From JBOGOC01 sp050747525 (lineage in GTDB: Bacteria; Acidobacteriota; Polarisedimenticolia; JACPZX01; DASXTC01): a stretch of 64,000 bases of DNA. Positions 34,952-43,137 of this stretch are shown piece after piece (the first letter of the stretch is position 1; every line of letters starts with the position of its first letter). Both the position numbers and the translations under genes were made by a program. The notes under the pieces were generated by a model. It ran no database searches. It saw only the letters and a list, made by a program, of their open reading frames with translations, and was not told where the DNA came from. The stretch spans positions 1 through 64,000 of the forward strand of contig JBOGOC010000025.1 in NCBI GenBank assembly GCA_050747525.1, written 5' to 3'.

Positions 34952-35971
34952 TCAGGCTGGGACGCGATCGAGCGGGCCGGCGAACATCTCTACCACTTCC
35001 GACGGCACCCCGTCGGCCTCGCGGGAGAGGTTGGCGCGCACCATGGCCAGCGCGCGCGGGATGTAGGGAAGGTAGACGCGGTTGCCCTTCAGCATGACCT
35101 GGGACGAGAAGGTCCCGATGGCCTTCAGGTGCCTCTGCAGGCAGGTGCGGTTGAAGGCCGACACGAATGCCGCCGGGCTCTCCGGGGCGCCCGACGCCTC
35201 ACGGTAGAAATCCATCAGCTCGGACACCAGCTCCTCGGGGAGGGAGACGTAGGCGTCGCGCACCAGCGACGCCAGGTCGTAGGTGAAGGGGCCCATGCGG
35301 GCGTCCTGGAAGTCGACCATGAAGAGGCGGTCTCCCTTGACCATCAGGTTGCGCGCGTGAAAGTCGCGATGGCAGAGGACGCGCCGGTAGGAACCGACCT
35401 CGGTCGCGAGCTGCACGAACCAGTCGTCCAGCTGGGCGCACTGGGCCGGCGTGAGCGGCGATTTCAGCAGCCCCTGGATGTGATGTTCGGCGAAGAAGCG
35501 CAGCTCGAACAGGAGCCGCTCACGATCCAGGGATGTGCGGGTGGCCGGAAGGTCGGGAGTGAGGGCGCGCGTCCCTTCCGCCTGAAGGAACGCGATCATC
35601 TGCACCGCCTGCAGGTAGAGGAATCGCCGCCGATCGGCATCGATCGCCTGCAGGTGGCTCTGAAGCATCTCGTCGCCCAGGTCCTGCACCACCAGCATCC
35701 CTTCCGAAGGGTACGACGCGACGATCTGAGGGACCGGGGCTCCCAGCCCGTGCAGGAAGCGCGCGATCTGGAAGAAGGGGAACGACTCCAGCTCGAAGGG
35801 CTCCTTGTGCGCCATGACGATGAGCGGCGAGAGCCCGGGGATCCGCAGACGGTAGAAGCGCCGGTCCGAGGCGTCGCCCGCCAGCAGCTGCACGGTGGCC
35901 TGCGGGCCGAACCGCGCGCGCGCGAACGCGGCCACGGATGCGGTGGCCGAAGCGGGCTGCGCCTCGCTCAC
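34952..35971 (-). CDS. amgK: Sugar kinase of the aminoglycoside phosphotransferase fold (AmgK-like)
   Basis: Probable anomeric kinase for N-acetylmuramate and N-acetylglucosamine in peptidoglycan recycling, 339 residues. The APH fold shows LAGDASDRRFYRLRI, the hinge MLVVQDLGDEML, the catalytic loop VLCHRDFHARNLMV and the metal DFQDARMGP. These match AmgK better than drug-resistance enzymes. GTG 35971 overlaps the stop of the MurU-like gene (GTGA). AmgK-MurU together convert MurNAc to UDP-MurNAc and bypass de novo synthesis, which in other bacteria gives fosfomycin tolerance. The stop lies one base from that of the convergent TPR-protease gene. Confidence 0.88.
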   Translation of the reverse strand: MSEAQPASATASVAAFARARFGPQATVQLLAGDASDRRFYRLRIPGLSPLIVMAHKEPFELESFPFFQIARFLHGLGAPVPQIVASYPSEGMLVVQDLGDEMLQSHLQAIDADRRRFLYLQAVQMIAFLQAEGTRALTPDLPATRTSLDRERLLFELRFFAEHHIQGLLKSPLTPAQCAQLDDWFVQLATEVGSYRRVLCHRDFHARNLMVKGDRLFMVDFQDARMGPFTYDLASLVRDAYVSLPEELVSELMDFYREASGAPESPAAFVSAFNRTCLQRHLKAIGTFSSQVMLKGNRVYLPYIPRALAMVRANLSREADGVPSEVVEMFAGPLDRVPA

Positions 35972-36966
35972 GCGGCCTCCATGGGGTGGGCATCCACCCC
36001 GCCCTCGCCGTCGTCCATCAGAAGGGAATCCGCCCACGAAGAGCCCATGGCCAGCGACACGCCGTCGGTCACCACGCAGCGCGTCAGCGAGACGTTCTCC
36101 CCGACCGCGACGTTCTCCCACAGCACGCTGTCGGAAACCACCGCGCCTCCCATCAGCCGGCACCCGGCTCCCACCACCGATCGTTCCACGCGCGCCTCCT
36201 CGTCGAGGAAGAATCCCGGCCCGAAGACGCTGCCGCGTTGCGAGCGGGCCAGCATCGCCATGTTCAGCTCACGGTAGCGCCACGGATTGCCCGCCTCGAA
36301 CCACCATCCCTCGTGAAGCCAAGCGCCCACAGCATCGCGATCCTTCCCCAGCATTTCAAGATAGACCTCGCTCACGATGTCCACCGGCCGCCCGGAAGGG
36401 ATGGCCTCCAGCACCCGGGGGTCCAGCACGTGCACGCCGCTGAAGGTGCGTGGCTCGCCCTGACCCCAGCGTTTTCCGGCCAGGCCCGTCACGCGCGGCA
36501 CCGGGCCTCCGGCGCGCGCTACCTCCAGGGGGCGGTATCCTTCCGCGGGATGATGGGGCCTGACCACCATCGTGGCAAGCCGCCCGGCTTCGGCGTGATC
36601 GCGGGCCGCTTTCCCCAGATCGGCATCGGAGAGGCTGTCGGAGTTCACCAGGAACAGCGGCTCGCCCTTGAAGTGGCGCGCCGCCTTGCGCAGCCCGCCC
36701 GCCGTCCCGAGGATCTCCTTCTCCCGGGAGAAGACGATCTGCATGTCGGGAGGCTGCCATCGGGACACCGCTTCCTCCATGACGTCGGGAAGGCTGTGCA
36801 GGTTCACCACCGCGAAGGTGACCCCGTGGCCGGCCAGGTGCTCCAGCACGTGAGCGACGAGGGGACGGTTCAGGGCCGGCAGGGCCGGCTTGGGACGCCG
36901 CGTGGTGAGAGGCCGCATCCGCGTCCCCAGCCCCGCGGCCAGCACCATGGCGCGCGTGGGGCTCAC
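35968..36966 (-). CDS. murU: Nucleotidyltransferase, MurNAc-1-phosphate uridylyltransferase-like (MurU)
   Basis: A 332-residue sugar-phosphate nucleotidyltransferase. The signature is AMVLAAGLGTRMRPLT at the N-terminus, followed by KPALPALNRPLVAHVLE. The GTA-fold acids are in FLVNSDSLSD, and the domain ends in a left-handed helix (RVERSVVGAGCRLMGGAVVSDSVLWENVAVG). The C-terminal helix is longer than in Pseudomonas MurU, so a related role such as glucose-1-phosphate or mannose-1-phosphate activation is possible. Adjacent AmgK-like kinase supports MurU. GTG 36966 overlaps the CYTH stop; ATG 36948 is an alternative. Confidence 0.85.
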   Translation of the reverse strand: MSPTRAMVLAAGLGTRMRPLTTRRPKPALPALNRPLVAHVLEHLAGHGVTFAVVNLHSLPDVMEEAVSRWQPPDMQIVFSREKEILGTAGGLRKAARHFKGEPLFLVNSDSLSDADLGKAARDHAEAGRLATMVVRPHHPAEGYRPLEVARAGGPVPRVTGLAGKRWGQGEPRTFSGVHVLDPRVLEAIPSGRPVDIVSEVYLEMLGKDRDAVGAWLHEGWWFEAGNPWRYRELNMAMLARSQRGSVFGPGFFLDEEARVERSVVGAGCRLMGGAVVSDSVLWENVAVGENVSLTRCVVTDGVSLAMGSSWADSLLMDDGEGGVDAHPMEAA

Positions 36967-37562
36967 TCCTGGTCCCGCGGCCCCGCGAACGTCATGTCCG
37001 AGGGAGGGAGCCCGCGCTCGCGCAGCCACCTGTCGTGCAGCGAGCGATAGTCGTCCAGCAGGTAGCGATCCGTGCCGAACCCCATCTGCGAGGCAGCCTT
37101 GTCGATGGCTGGCTTGGGCCCCTCCAGCTCGACGTAGACGCCGATGGGGGTCTCGTCGAGCGAGATGGCCAGCGTCTGCCTGGATTCCACGTCTTCCCAC
37201 CGGTAGTCGCTGCGGTATTTCTGGTAACGGTAGACCACCCGGAAGCCGGCGCGGGTGAGGATCTCCCTGACCGCCTGAGGGTCGCCGAGGTCGGACTCGA
37301 TCTCCTTGCGGACCTTGACGCCCGGGTCGCCGGCCACGGGCTCCTTCCAGGTCAGCACCCCCCTGCCTCCCACCTCCCTCAGGCGCAGCAGGCGGCGGGC
37401 GCGGGCGAGCGAGCCATCGGGGGTGTCGAACACGTCGTTGTGCTCGAAGCGCCGCTCCTGCTCCAGCGCCGCCGGAAGCCGGGCCAGCACCCCGAGCGCC
37501 TCGTCGACGCTCCCGAAGGCCAGCTTGATCTCGACTTCCACCTTCGTTCCCGTCGTCGCCAT
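36963..37562 (-). CDS. CYTH-domain protein (class IV adenylate cyclase / triphosphatase fold)
   Basis: A 199-residue CYTH (triphosphate tunnel) protein. It begins with the EXEXK motif in VEVEIKLAF, then HNDVFDTPDGSLARARRLLRLRE, VLTWKEP, VRKEIESD and YRYQKYRSDY, and acidic DETPIGVYVELEGP. These are the inward-facing charged residues of the tunnel. Both thiamine-triphosphatase-like and CyaB-like enzymes have this pattern, so the substrate is open. ATG 37562 has GGAGTGGGG upstream. Encoded with AmgK- and MurU-like genes by GTGA overlap, which is an unusual partner for cell-wall recycling. Confidence 0.88.
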   Translation of the reverse strand: MATTGTKVEVEIKLAFGSVDEALGVLARLPAALEQERRFEHNDVFDTPDGSLARARRLLRLREVGGRGVLTWKEPVAGDPGVKVRKEIESDLGDPQAVREILTRAGFRVVYRYQKYRSDYRWEDVESRQTLAISLDETPIGVYVELEGPKPAIDKAASQMGFGTDRYLLDDYRSLHDRWLRERGLPPSDMTFAGPRDQE

Positions 37563-37586
37563 CCCCACTCCCCTGGAAGCATGGCG

Positions 37587-37601
37587 ATTCTATCGTAGAA
37601 T
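37587..37601. promoter_or_regulatory. Palindromic bidirectional minus-10 element
   Basis: ATTCTA-TCG-TAGAAT reads TAGAAT in both directions, between the divergent CYTH and flippase-like genes. On the plus strand it lies 10 bases before ATG 37612. No good minus-35 hexamer was seen on either side (CTGGAA on plus). Confidence 0.4.
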
Positions 37602-37611
37602 GCGGGCCGCC

Positions 37612-38670
37612 ATGGCGAACTCCAGGGCCTACACGCTGGCCGGCTTCACCCTCCTGAGCTTCCTGGGCATCCTGGGCCTGCTGTTCTTCCTGGCCGACCT
37701 GCGCCAGCTGGGCGACGTCATCAGCCACCTCGACACGCGGTTCATCGCCCTGGCGGCCCTGGTCACGATGCTCAGCTATTTCTTCAACTACCTGGCGTTC
37801 CGCGGCCTGGCGCGGGCGGTGGATTGCCCGCTGGGGGGGCCCGACCTGTTCCGCATCGCCTTTGCCTCGGCCACGGTGAGCACCCTGTTCTCCGCGGGAG
37901 GGGTGTCGGGGATGACCCTGCGCCTCTTCTTCCTGCGTCGCCAGGGTATCCGCACCCACATGACGCTCATCATCTCGGTGGTCTCCACCATGCTCAACAA
38001 CGTGGTGCTGCTGCTGTTCGTGGTGGGAGGCTTCGGGCGGCTGATGCTGAACGGCGAGCTCAGCCCGCTGCAGATGGTCATTTCGGGGTTGATCGTGCTG
38101 CTGTCCTCCCTGCTCGTGGCCGCGGCCTTCGTGGGGCTCTACCACCGCCGCGTGCTGGATCTCGTCCTCAAGGCGGTCATCCGGCTAGCCCGGCGCGCCG
38201 CGGCCGCTCTCCCCTCCCTGCCGCTGATGCGCAACGTCACCGAGGAGCGGCTCGAATCCTTCCGCACCGAGTTTCACGAGGCCGCGGCGCTCATCACGTC
38301 GCACCGCCGGAAGATCGCCGTGCCGTTCCTCTACCTGGTGCTGGAGTGGGTGGCGGCCGCCGGAGCGCTGTACCTGTGCTTCCTGGCCACGGGGCATCCG
38401 ATCAGCCCGGGGGTCCTGGCCGCCGGGTTCGCGGTGGGGGTCTTCATCTTTCTCATCTCCGTGGTGCCGGGAGGGCTGGGGATCATGGAGGCCTCGATGG
38501 CGGGGCTCTTCGTCTCCCTGGGCGTGCCGTTCGAGAAGGTCCTCGTGGCGCTGCTGGCCTACCGCATCATCTATTACTTCCTTCCGTTCGGGATCAGCCT
38601 GATCCTGTGCGGGAAGCTGCTTCGGGAGGCCGGGGCCGCCACCGGCATGACCGGCAAGGCTCTTTCCTGA
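37612..38670 (+). CDS. Lysylphosphatidylglycerol synthase-like / UPF0104 membrane protein
   Basis: A 352-residue polytopic inner-membrane protein (about eight helices) of the UPF0104/YbhN/AglD superfamily, which shares the flippase part of MprF. Landmarks are AFASATVSTLFSAGGVSGMTLRLFFLRRQG, VGVFIFLISVVPGGLGIMEASM and LLAYRIIYYFLPFGI. It lacks the C-terminal lysyl-transferase domain, so it is probably a lipid or lipid-linked substrate transporter. ATG 37612 or 37600 may be the start; neither has a ribosome site, and a TAGAAT minus-10 element lies just upstream. Confidence 0.88.
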   Translation: MANSRAYTLAGFTLLSFLGILGLLFFLADLRQLGDVISHLDTRFIALAALVTMLSYFFNYLAFRGLARAVDCPLGGPDLFRIAFASATVSTLFSAGGVSGMTLRLFFLRRQGIRTHMTLIISVVSTMLNNVVLLLFVVGGFGRLMLNGELSPLQMVISGLIVLLSSLLVAAAFVGLYHRRVLDLVLKAVIRLARRAAAALPSLPLMRNVTEERLESFRTEFHEAAALITSHRRKIAVPFLYLVLEWVAAAGALYLCFLATGHPISPGVLAAGFAVGVFIFLISVVPGGLGIMEASMAGLFVSLGVPFEKVLVALLAYRIIYYFLPFGISLILCGKLLREAGAATGMTGKALS

Positions 38671-38710
38671 TGCGGGGCCTTGCGCTAGGATGGCGCGCCG
38701 GAGGAGCCTC

Positions 38711-39301
38711 ATGGCCTGGTTGAAGAAGCCCACCTGGAGACTGGTGCTCTGCTACCTGGGCATCGGAATCCTCATCTACTTCGCCCGTCCCACCGCCCTT
38801 TCGATCGGGATAGGTCTGACCTTCATCGTCGCCGGGCAGCTGCTGCGGGTGTGGGCGGCGGGTCACCTGGTGAAGAACAAGCGGCTCACCACCACCGGGC
38901 CCTATGCCTACGTGAAGAACCCTCTTTACGTGGGGGCCATCACCATCGTCATCGGGTTCTGCATCGTGGGGATGCCTCCGTGGTCGGTGCAGCTGACGTG
39001 GCGCGACCCTCGGCTCGTCCTGTATCTCCTCTTCCTCGCGGCCTTCTTCCTCTACTACATGCCGCGCAAGATGAAGATCGAGGGGGACCGCCTGCGCGCC
39101 ATCTACGGCGACGCCTACACCCGCTACGAGAAGAGCGTCCCCGACATGATCCCCATGCTGAAGCCCTACCGCAGCGGCGACCCGACGCGCTGGACCTGGG
39201 AGCAGACGGTCGACAACAGCGAGCACGGCACGATCATGTCGCTGTGCGTCGGGCTGATTCTGATCCTTCTGCGCACCTGGCTCGGGACAGGCGCGGCCTA
39301 G
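38711..39301 (+). CDS. Isoprenylcysteine carboxyl methyltransferase-like membrane protein
   Basis: A 196-residue membrane protein of the ICMT/PEMT-like methyltransferase group. The SAM- and lipid-binding hallmarks are RVWAAGHLVKNKRLTTTGPYAYVKNPLYVG and, near the C-terminus, KMKIEGDRLRAIYGDAYTRYEKSVP. GGAGGAG lies 5 bases before ATG 38711, which decides that start over 38690. Bacteria lack prenylated proteins of the eukaryotic type, so the acceptor is unknown; it may be a lipid or quinone-like compound. The gene ends one base from the convergent DUF3604 gene. Confidence 0.88.
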   Translation: MAWLKKPTWRLVLCYLGIGILIYFARPTALSIGIGLTFIVAGQLLRVWAAGHLVKNKRLTTTGPYAYVKNPLYVGAITIVIGFCIVGMPPWSVQLTWRDPRLVLYLLFLAAFFLYYMPRKMKIEGDRLRAIYGDAYTRYEKSVPDMIPMLKPYRSGDPTRWTWEQTVDNSEHGTIMSLCVGLILILLRTWLGTGAA

Positions 39302-39302
39302 C

Positions 39303-41198
39303 TCAAGGGGTGTACCAGATCGGCGAAGTGTAGGCCCGCTCCTGGTGGCTCATGGGGACCTTCCTGTCCATGGTCACGCCGAAGCGCTTCGCCTCGTAGG
39401 CCGTCCAGCGTGGCGTCGGGATCTCGATCACGCGCGCGTAGTAGAAGGCCGGCTGCTTCGCGTCGAACTCCGGGTCGTTCCACACGGTGACGAGCTCCGG
39501 CGAGCCGATGGTGTTGGTCCAGATGGCTCTCGCCACGTCGACGGTGCTTCCCACGGGTGGCAGCTTGCCGTCCCTTCCGGGCTTGCGGTCGCCGCTCCAC
39601 ACCACGTCGTAGACCTTCTCGCGCGCTCCGCCATCCTTGTCGAGCCATCCCTTGACGATCTGGATGCGATCCAGGTTGCCGCTGTAGGGGTCTTTCATGG
39701 CCGCCACCAGGAAGATCGGGGACTTCCCGGCGGGCGCGGCGCGCAGATCGCCTCCCATGGGGACACCCTTGGCATACCCGGTCCCGGCCGGCAGGCGCGA
39801 GAGCGCATCCTCTTTGACGAACTCCCACCCGCCGAAGAAACGCACGGTCATTCGCGTGCCCGTCGTCGCGTACACTTCCTTGCGCTGCATGGCATCGAAG
39901 ATCGCCTCGCGGGTGTTCTCGGCCGCCCAGACCGCCGCGTATCCCCCGGCCGCCTGCTGCCAGCCGAGGATCGTGAAGTTGGGGTCGGGAGCCTCGATCA
40001 CGACGTGGTTCCACCGATGCGGCTCGGGCTCGACCCCCGAGTGCTTGCCGAAGAAGTTCTCCTCTTCCACGGCCGCGAGCGCGGTGTGGGCGTCCGTGCT
40101 CCCCACCATGCCGAACTTGTACGGATTGACTCCGATCTTCCGTTCGAGCTTGAGGCCGGTCTTCAGCGCCTCGCGCGCGTACTCCCACTGCAGCATCTCG
40201 GGCTTCTTGGCCTGGGTGCCGTTGAGATTCGACTTGTCCCAGGTGTCGAAATCGGCGAACTCGTCGTTCGGCGAGAGGAGCGGGTGAGCCTCCCCGTCCC
40301 CCTTAATCTGGGTGACCTCGACCAGCGGCTCGTAGCGGATGCGCAGCTGCGCCAGGTCCCGCGTGAGCGGCTTGCCGGCGAACGTCTCGACGTTGAACAT
40401 GCGGCCGTTGCTCAGGTTCCCGTTGTGGGGGATGGCCAGCACGTCGTTCCCGGTCCGCCGCTCGAACTCGGCCAGGTGGGTCCAGAGATCCTCCGGGTTC
40501 TTGCTGTCGTACTGGGAGAAGGGCACGGCCTGGTTGGCGGCGCTCGCGTCGCCGCGGAAGATGACGTTTCGATGGATGTTGTCGCCGCCCGCGGAGGTCC
40601 ACTCGTAACCGATGAGCGCCGTGAAGCGGCCGGGCTCGTTGTACCGGTCGGCCAGCGCCGTGTAGGCCTGCCAGGCGTCGCGCACCAGCTTGTCGCTCAT
40701 GATGGGGGGCTTGTCACCCGAAAGCGAGGCCACGATCTCCATGGCGGTCGCGAAGACACGGTCCTGGTCGCCGCTCGTCAAGGCCTCGTACCACTTCTTC
40801 CCCGCCTCGGTGGAGAGCACCTCGGGGTCTCCCGTCAGCAGCTGCGGCATCAGCCCGTACATCTCCGCATGATCGGAGATGACCAGGTAGTCGAGCGGCC
40901 GCGACAGCCTGGCGCGCAGGCCGTGCGTCGTCGTGACCTCTTCCCCCCGGGCGAAGCGGTAGGCGTCTTCCTGGCCGAGCCGGCACATCGTCCCGGCGTC
41001 CACCGAGACGGCGGTGTGCAGGTGTGTGTCGCCCCACAGCACGCGCGTCGGGTACGTGCGGCCGGCATAGGGCGAGAACTGAGGAGCGGCGATCCCGGAG
41101 ACGCCCTCTTTGGTGGGAGGCTGATCGGCCGCGGCCGGGGCACACAAGAGAGTGAGAACGACGGCGGCGAACGGCATGCTCTTTCGAAGGGGGCCCAT
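39303..41198 (-). CDS. Secreted DUF3604 protein
   Basis: A 631-residue exported protein with signal peptide ending CAPAAAD. DUF3604 belongs to the PHP-like metal-dependent hydrolase group. Possible metal ligands are WGDTHLHTAVSVDAG (residue about 55), LVISDHAEMYG, IPHNGNLSNG and GSTDAHTAL. WTSAGGDNIHRNVIF and IYARVIEIPTPRW-like tail VIEIPTPRWTAYEAKRFGV are also family-typical. GAGGAG precedes ATG 41198. No substrate is known for the family. Confidence 0.92.
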   Translation of the reverse strand: MGPLRKSMPFAAVVLTLLCAPAAADQPPTKEGVSGIAAPQFSPYAGRTYPTRVLWGDTHLHTAVSVDAGTMCRLGQEDAYRFARGEEVTTTHGLRARLSRPLDYLVISDHAEMYGLMPQLLTGDPEVLSTEAGKKWYEALTSGDQDRVFATAMEIVASLSGDKPPIMSDKLVRDAWQAYTALADRYNEPGRFTALIGYEWTSAGGDNIHRNVIFRGDASAANQAVPFSQYDSKNPEDLWTHLAEFERRTGNDVLAIPHNGNLSNGRMFNVETFAGKPLTRDLAQLRIRYEPLVEVTQIKGDGEAHPLLSPNDEFADFDTWDKSNLNGTQAKKPEMLQWEYAREALKTGLKLERKIGVNPYKFGMVGSTDAHTALAAVEEENFFGKHSGVEPEPHRWNHVVIEAPDPNFTILGWQQAAGGYAAVWAAENTREAIFDAMQRKEVYATTGTRMTVRFFGGWEFVKEDALSRLPAGTGYAKGVPMGGDLRAAPAGKSPIFLVAAMKDPYSGNLDRIQIVKGWLDKDGGAREKVYDVVWSGDRKPGRDGKLPPVGSTVDVARAIWTNTIGSPELVTVWNDPEFDAKQPAFYYARVIEIPTPRWTAYEAKRFGVTMDRKVPMSHQERAYTSPIWYTP

Positions 41199-41240
41199 TC
41201 TTCTCTCCTCAGGAAAATATCGGGAGATGTTACCCGATCC

Positions 41241-42569
41241 TCAGGGGCCTTCCTCCGCCGACTCCAGCTCGTCGAGCACGCGCGCGCGCGCTTCCTCGGT
41301 GCGGGCCGAGCGCAGCAGATCCTGAAGGGACGCCAGGGCGGCCGCGCGCACGGCCGGGTCGCCGTCCTCGAGCAGCTTCGCCACGCGGCCGGCCAGCGAG
41401 GCGTCGCCGCGCCGCCCGATCGCCGTGGCCGCGGCGGAGCGCACCTTGGGGCTGACATCCTTCAATGCCCGCTTCAGAGCTCGCGACGCGCCGGGGTGCG
41501 CCACGGCGGCCAGGCCCGTGGCCGCCTGGACACGCAGGTTCTCGTCCTCGTCGGCCAGGTCTTCTTCCAGAAGCTGCAGAAGCGGCATCTGGCCGAACAC
41601 GCCGGACACCGTGCGCACCTCATGGCGCGAGGCCTCCGGCCGGGCCAGCGTCACCTCGATGCGGCGCCGGCGCCGCTCGTCGAGCGGGCGATCGGAATCG
41701 AAGGCCAGGTGGTACGACTCCATCAGGCGACGCCCCAGCTTCTGCACCAGCCCGGGCAGGTCATCGCTGGGGTAGAGCCACCAGCCGCCGGTCTGGATCG
41801 CCAGGTCCTGCGCGGCCAGAAAGGGACGGCTCGAGGGGCCCGGCAGAATCGTGATGACGGTCACCTCGTCGGCCACGGCCTTGCGCAGCAGCTCGCTGAG
41901 ATAGCGGTCATCGGTGACGTTCCACGCCGCGGCGTAGGCCTCGTCGAGGCCATCGGTGAGCAGGAACACCACCTTGCGCCCGGGACGATGGCGCAGATCC
42001 CGCAGCGTCTCGTCCACGGCCAGAAACAGGCGCGTCCCTCCGGTCTCGATGGCCAGCTCCTCGATGGAGAGCTTCAGCGCGGACGGGTCGGAGGTGAAGT
42101 CGTGCAGCACCGTCAGGCCGCCCGCGAAGACCGACAGCTTCACCTCGTCCATCGGCCTCAGCGCCGACAGAAGTGCGGGGACCGCCTCCTTCCAGCGTGC
42201 GAGCTGCCGGCCCATGCTCCCGCTTCGATCCACCAGGAACACCGCCGACAGGGGCCGGTCCACCCGGTCCGCCTCGCGGGCGAAGTCCACGAGGTCCCGG
42301 CGGACACCATCCTCGCGCACGACGAAGTCGTCCGCGGTCAGGCCGGTCACGGGCTCTCCGCGCTCGTCCAGCACCGAGACGGACAGGAAGATCCTCTCGG
42401 GAGGACGCGCTTGAACCGAAACGACTTCGGGAGGGCCGGGCAGGCGCCGGGCCTCCGTGGCCGGCACGGCCGATCCCCCCACGCATGGGGCCACCACGGC
42501 CAGCAGCATCGCGAGCCGGCAGAATGAGGCAACCGGCCAGAAAATGTGACTGATCCTGTCAATCGGCAT
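41241..42569 (-). CDS. Secreted VWFA-domain protein (acidobacterial type) with HEAT repeats
   Basis: A 442-residue protein with a long N-terminal signal region (FCRLAMLLAVVAPCVGG). Residues about 55-320 are the VWFA-related domain of the TIGR03436 type: LSVSVLDERGEPVTGLTADDFVVREDG, the metal-site motif FLVDRSGSMG, and VFLLTDGLDE. Residues about 335-435 form three to four HEAT/PBS-lyase-like repeats (LRVQAATGLAAVAHPGASRA, VRSAAATAIGRRGD, VRAAALASLQDLL). Start 42569 or an internal Met about 20 codons later are both possible. Adhesion or protein-interaction scaffolding is likely. The gene lies divergent to the cold-shock gene. Confidence 0.85.
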   Translation of the reverse strand: MPIDRISHIFWPVASFCRLAMLLAVVAPCVGGSAVPATEARRLPGPPEVVSVQARPPERIFLSVSVLDERGEPVTGLTADDFVVREDGVRRDLVDFAREADRVDRPLSAVFLVDRSGSMGRQLARWKEAVPALLSALRPMDEVKLSVFAGGLTVLHDFTSDPSALKLSIEELAIETGGTRLFLAVDETLRDLRHRPGRKVVFLLTDGLDEAYAAAWNVTDDRYLSELLRKAVADEVTVITILPGPSSRPFLAAQDLAIQTGGWWLYPSDDLPGLVQKLGRRLMESYHLAFDSDRPLDERRRRRIEVTLARPEASRHEVRTVSGVFGQMPLLQLLEEDLADEDENLRVQAATGLAAVAHPGASRALKRALKDVSPKVRSAAATAIGRRGDASLAGRVAKLLEDGDPAVRAAALASLQDLLRSARTEEARARVLDELESAEEGP

Positions 42570-42604
42570 GTTCCGCCCGTCGGTCCCCTGAGTGAAGAAA
42601 ACGC

Positions 42605-42633
42605 TTGACTGGCCACCCCGATATTGCTAGATT
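42605..42633 (+). promoter_or_regulatory. Promoter of the cold-shock gene
   Basis: TTGACT (42605-42610) and TAGATT (42628-42633) with a 17-base spacer. Transcription should start near 42640, leaving a leader of about 190 bases before the start codon at 42829. Confidence 0.65.
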
Positions 42634-42680
42634 TTGCGCCGTCAAGGTAGTAGATCGTCCTGGGTTCGGCGGTGACAAGT

Positions 42681-42717
42681 TCCACAGGATCCTACCGGGT
42701 TCTGTGGATTTTTTTTT
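42681..42717 (+). terminator. Intrinsic terminator inside the cold-shock leader (attenuator or sRNA end)
   Basis: Perfect 7-base-pair stem TCCACAG (42681-42687) with CTGTGGA (42702-42708) followed by nine T (42709-42717). It lies about 40 bases after the predicted transcription start and 112 bases before the csp start. Transcripts ending here would be about 78 bases long. It may be an attenuator or the end of a small RNA. Confidence 0.8.
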
Positions 42718-42828
42718 GGGTCGCCGCGGCGCGCTGTAACAGGCACCAGGGGCGGCTGCTCCCGTTCGGTCCACCGCGCAACCTTGTCGACGGTCCGGTG
42801 GTAACTCTTGAAAGGAGGTCAGTCGATC

Positions 42829-43032
42829 GTGGCAGTAGGCAAAGTGAAGTGGTTCAACAACAGCAAGGGGTATGGGTTCATCGAGCAGGAGGGCGGCAAC
42901 GACGTCTTCGTGCACTTCTCCGCGATCCTCGGCACGGGCTACAAGTCCCTTGAAGAGGGTCAGCAGGTGGAGTTCGAGATCACCCAGGGTCCAAAGGGCC
43001 CCCAGGCTGCCAACGTCCGAGTGATTTCCTAG
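42829..43032 (+). CDS. cspA: Cold shock protein (CspA family)
   Basis: Single-domain nucleic-acid-binding cold shock protein, 67 residues, the exact family size. RNP1 KGYGFIEQ and RNP2 DVFVHFSAI are intact, and the aromatic VKWFNN start is conserved. GTG 42829 has AAAGGAGG about 12 bases upstream; the earlier TTG at 42808 would not fit the family. Probably an RNA chaperone or antiterminator. The roughly 190-base leader with an internal terminator suggests control after initiation, as is usual for cold-shock genes, although by a different element. Confidence 0.95.
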   Translation: MAVGKVKWFNNSKGYGFIEQEGGNDVFVHFSAILGTGYKSLEEGQQVEFEITQGPKGPQAANVRVIS

Positions 43033-43084
43033 GAATCCCCGGAACGCCGATGCCGCGGTGCACCATCCGCGGTCATGATTGATG

Positions 43085-43119
43085 AAGCCGCGAGACGCCC
43101 GCGTTTCGCGGCTTTTTTT
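43085..43119 (+). terminator. Intrinsic terminator after the cold-shock gene
   Basis: Stem AAGCCGCGA (43085-43093) with TCGCGGCTT (43106-43114) and seven T (43113-43119). It lies about 53 bases past the csp stop and ends 19 bases before the GTG start of the peptidase gene. Confidence 0.9.
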
Positions 43120-43137
43120 CTTTCAGGAGAACGTCTC

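Noticed and set aside
39345..42527. 1060-residue plus-strand reading frame
   Set aside because: It runs antisense across two well-supported minus-strand genes (DUF3604 and VWFA-HEAT), has the arginine/histidine/leucine-rich composition of a GC shadow, no recognisable domain and no ribosome site.
43075..43137. Longer N-terminus for the M24 peptidase starting at ATG 43075
   Set aside because: It would start upstream of and translate through the csp terminator (43085-43119) and lacks a ribosome site; GTG 43138 has both a ribosome site and a signal peptide.
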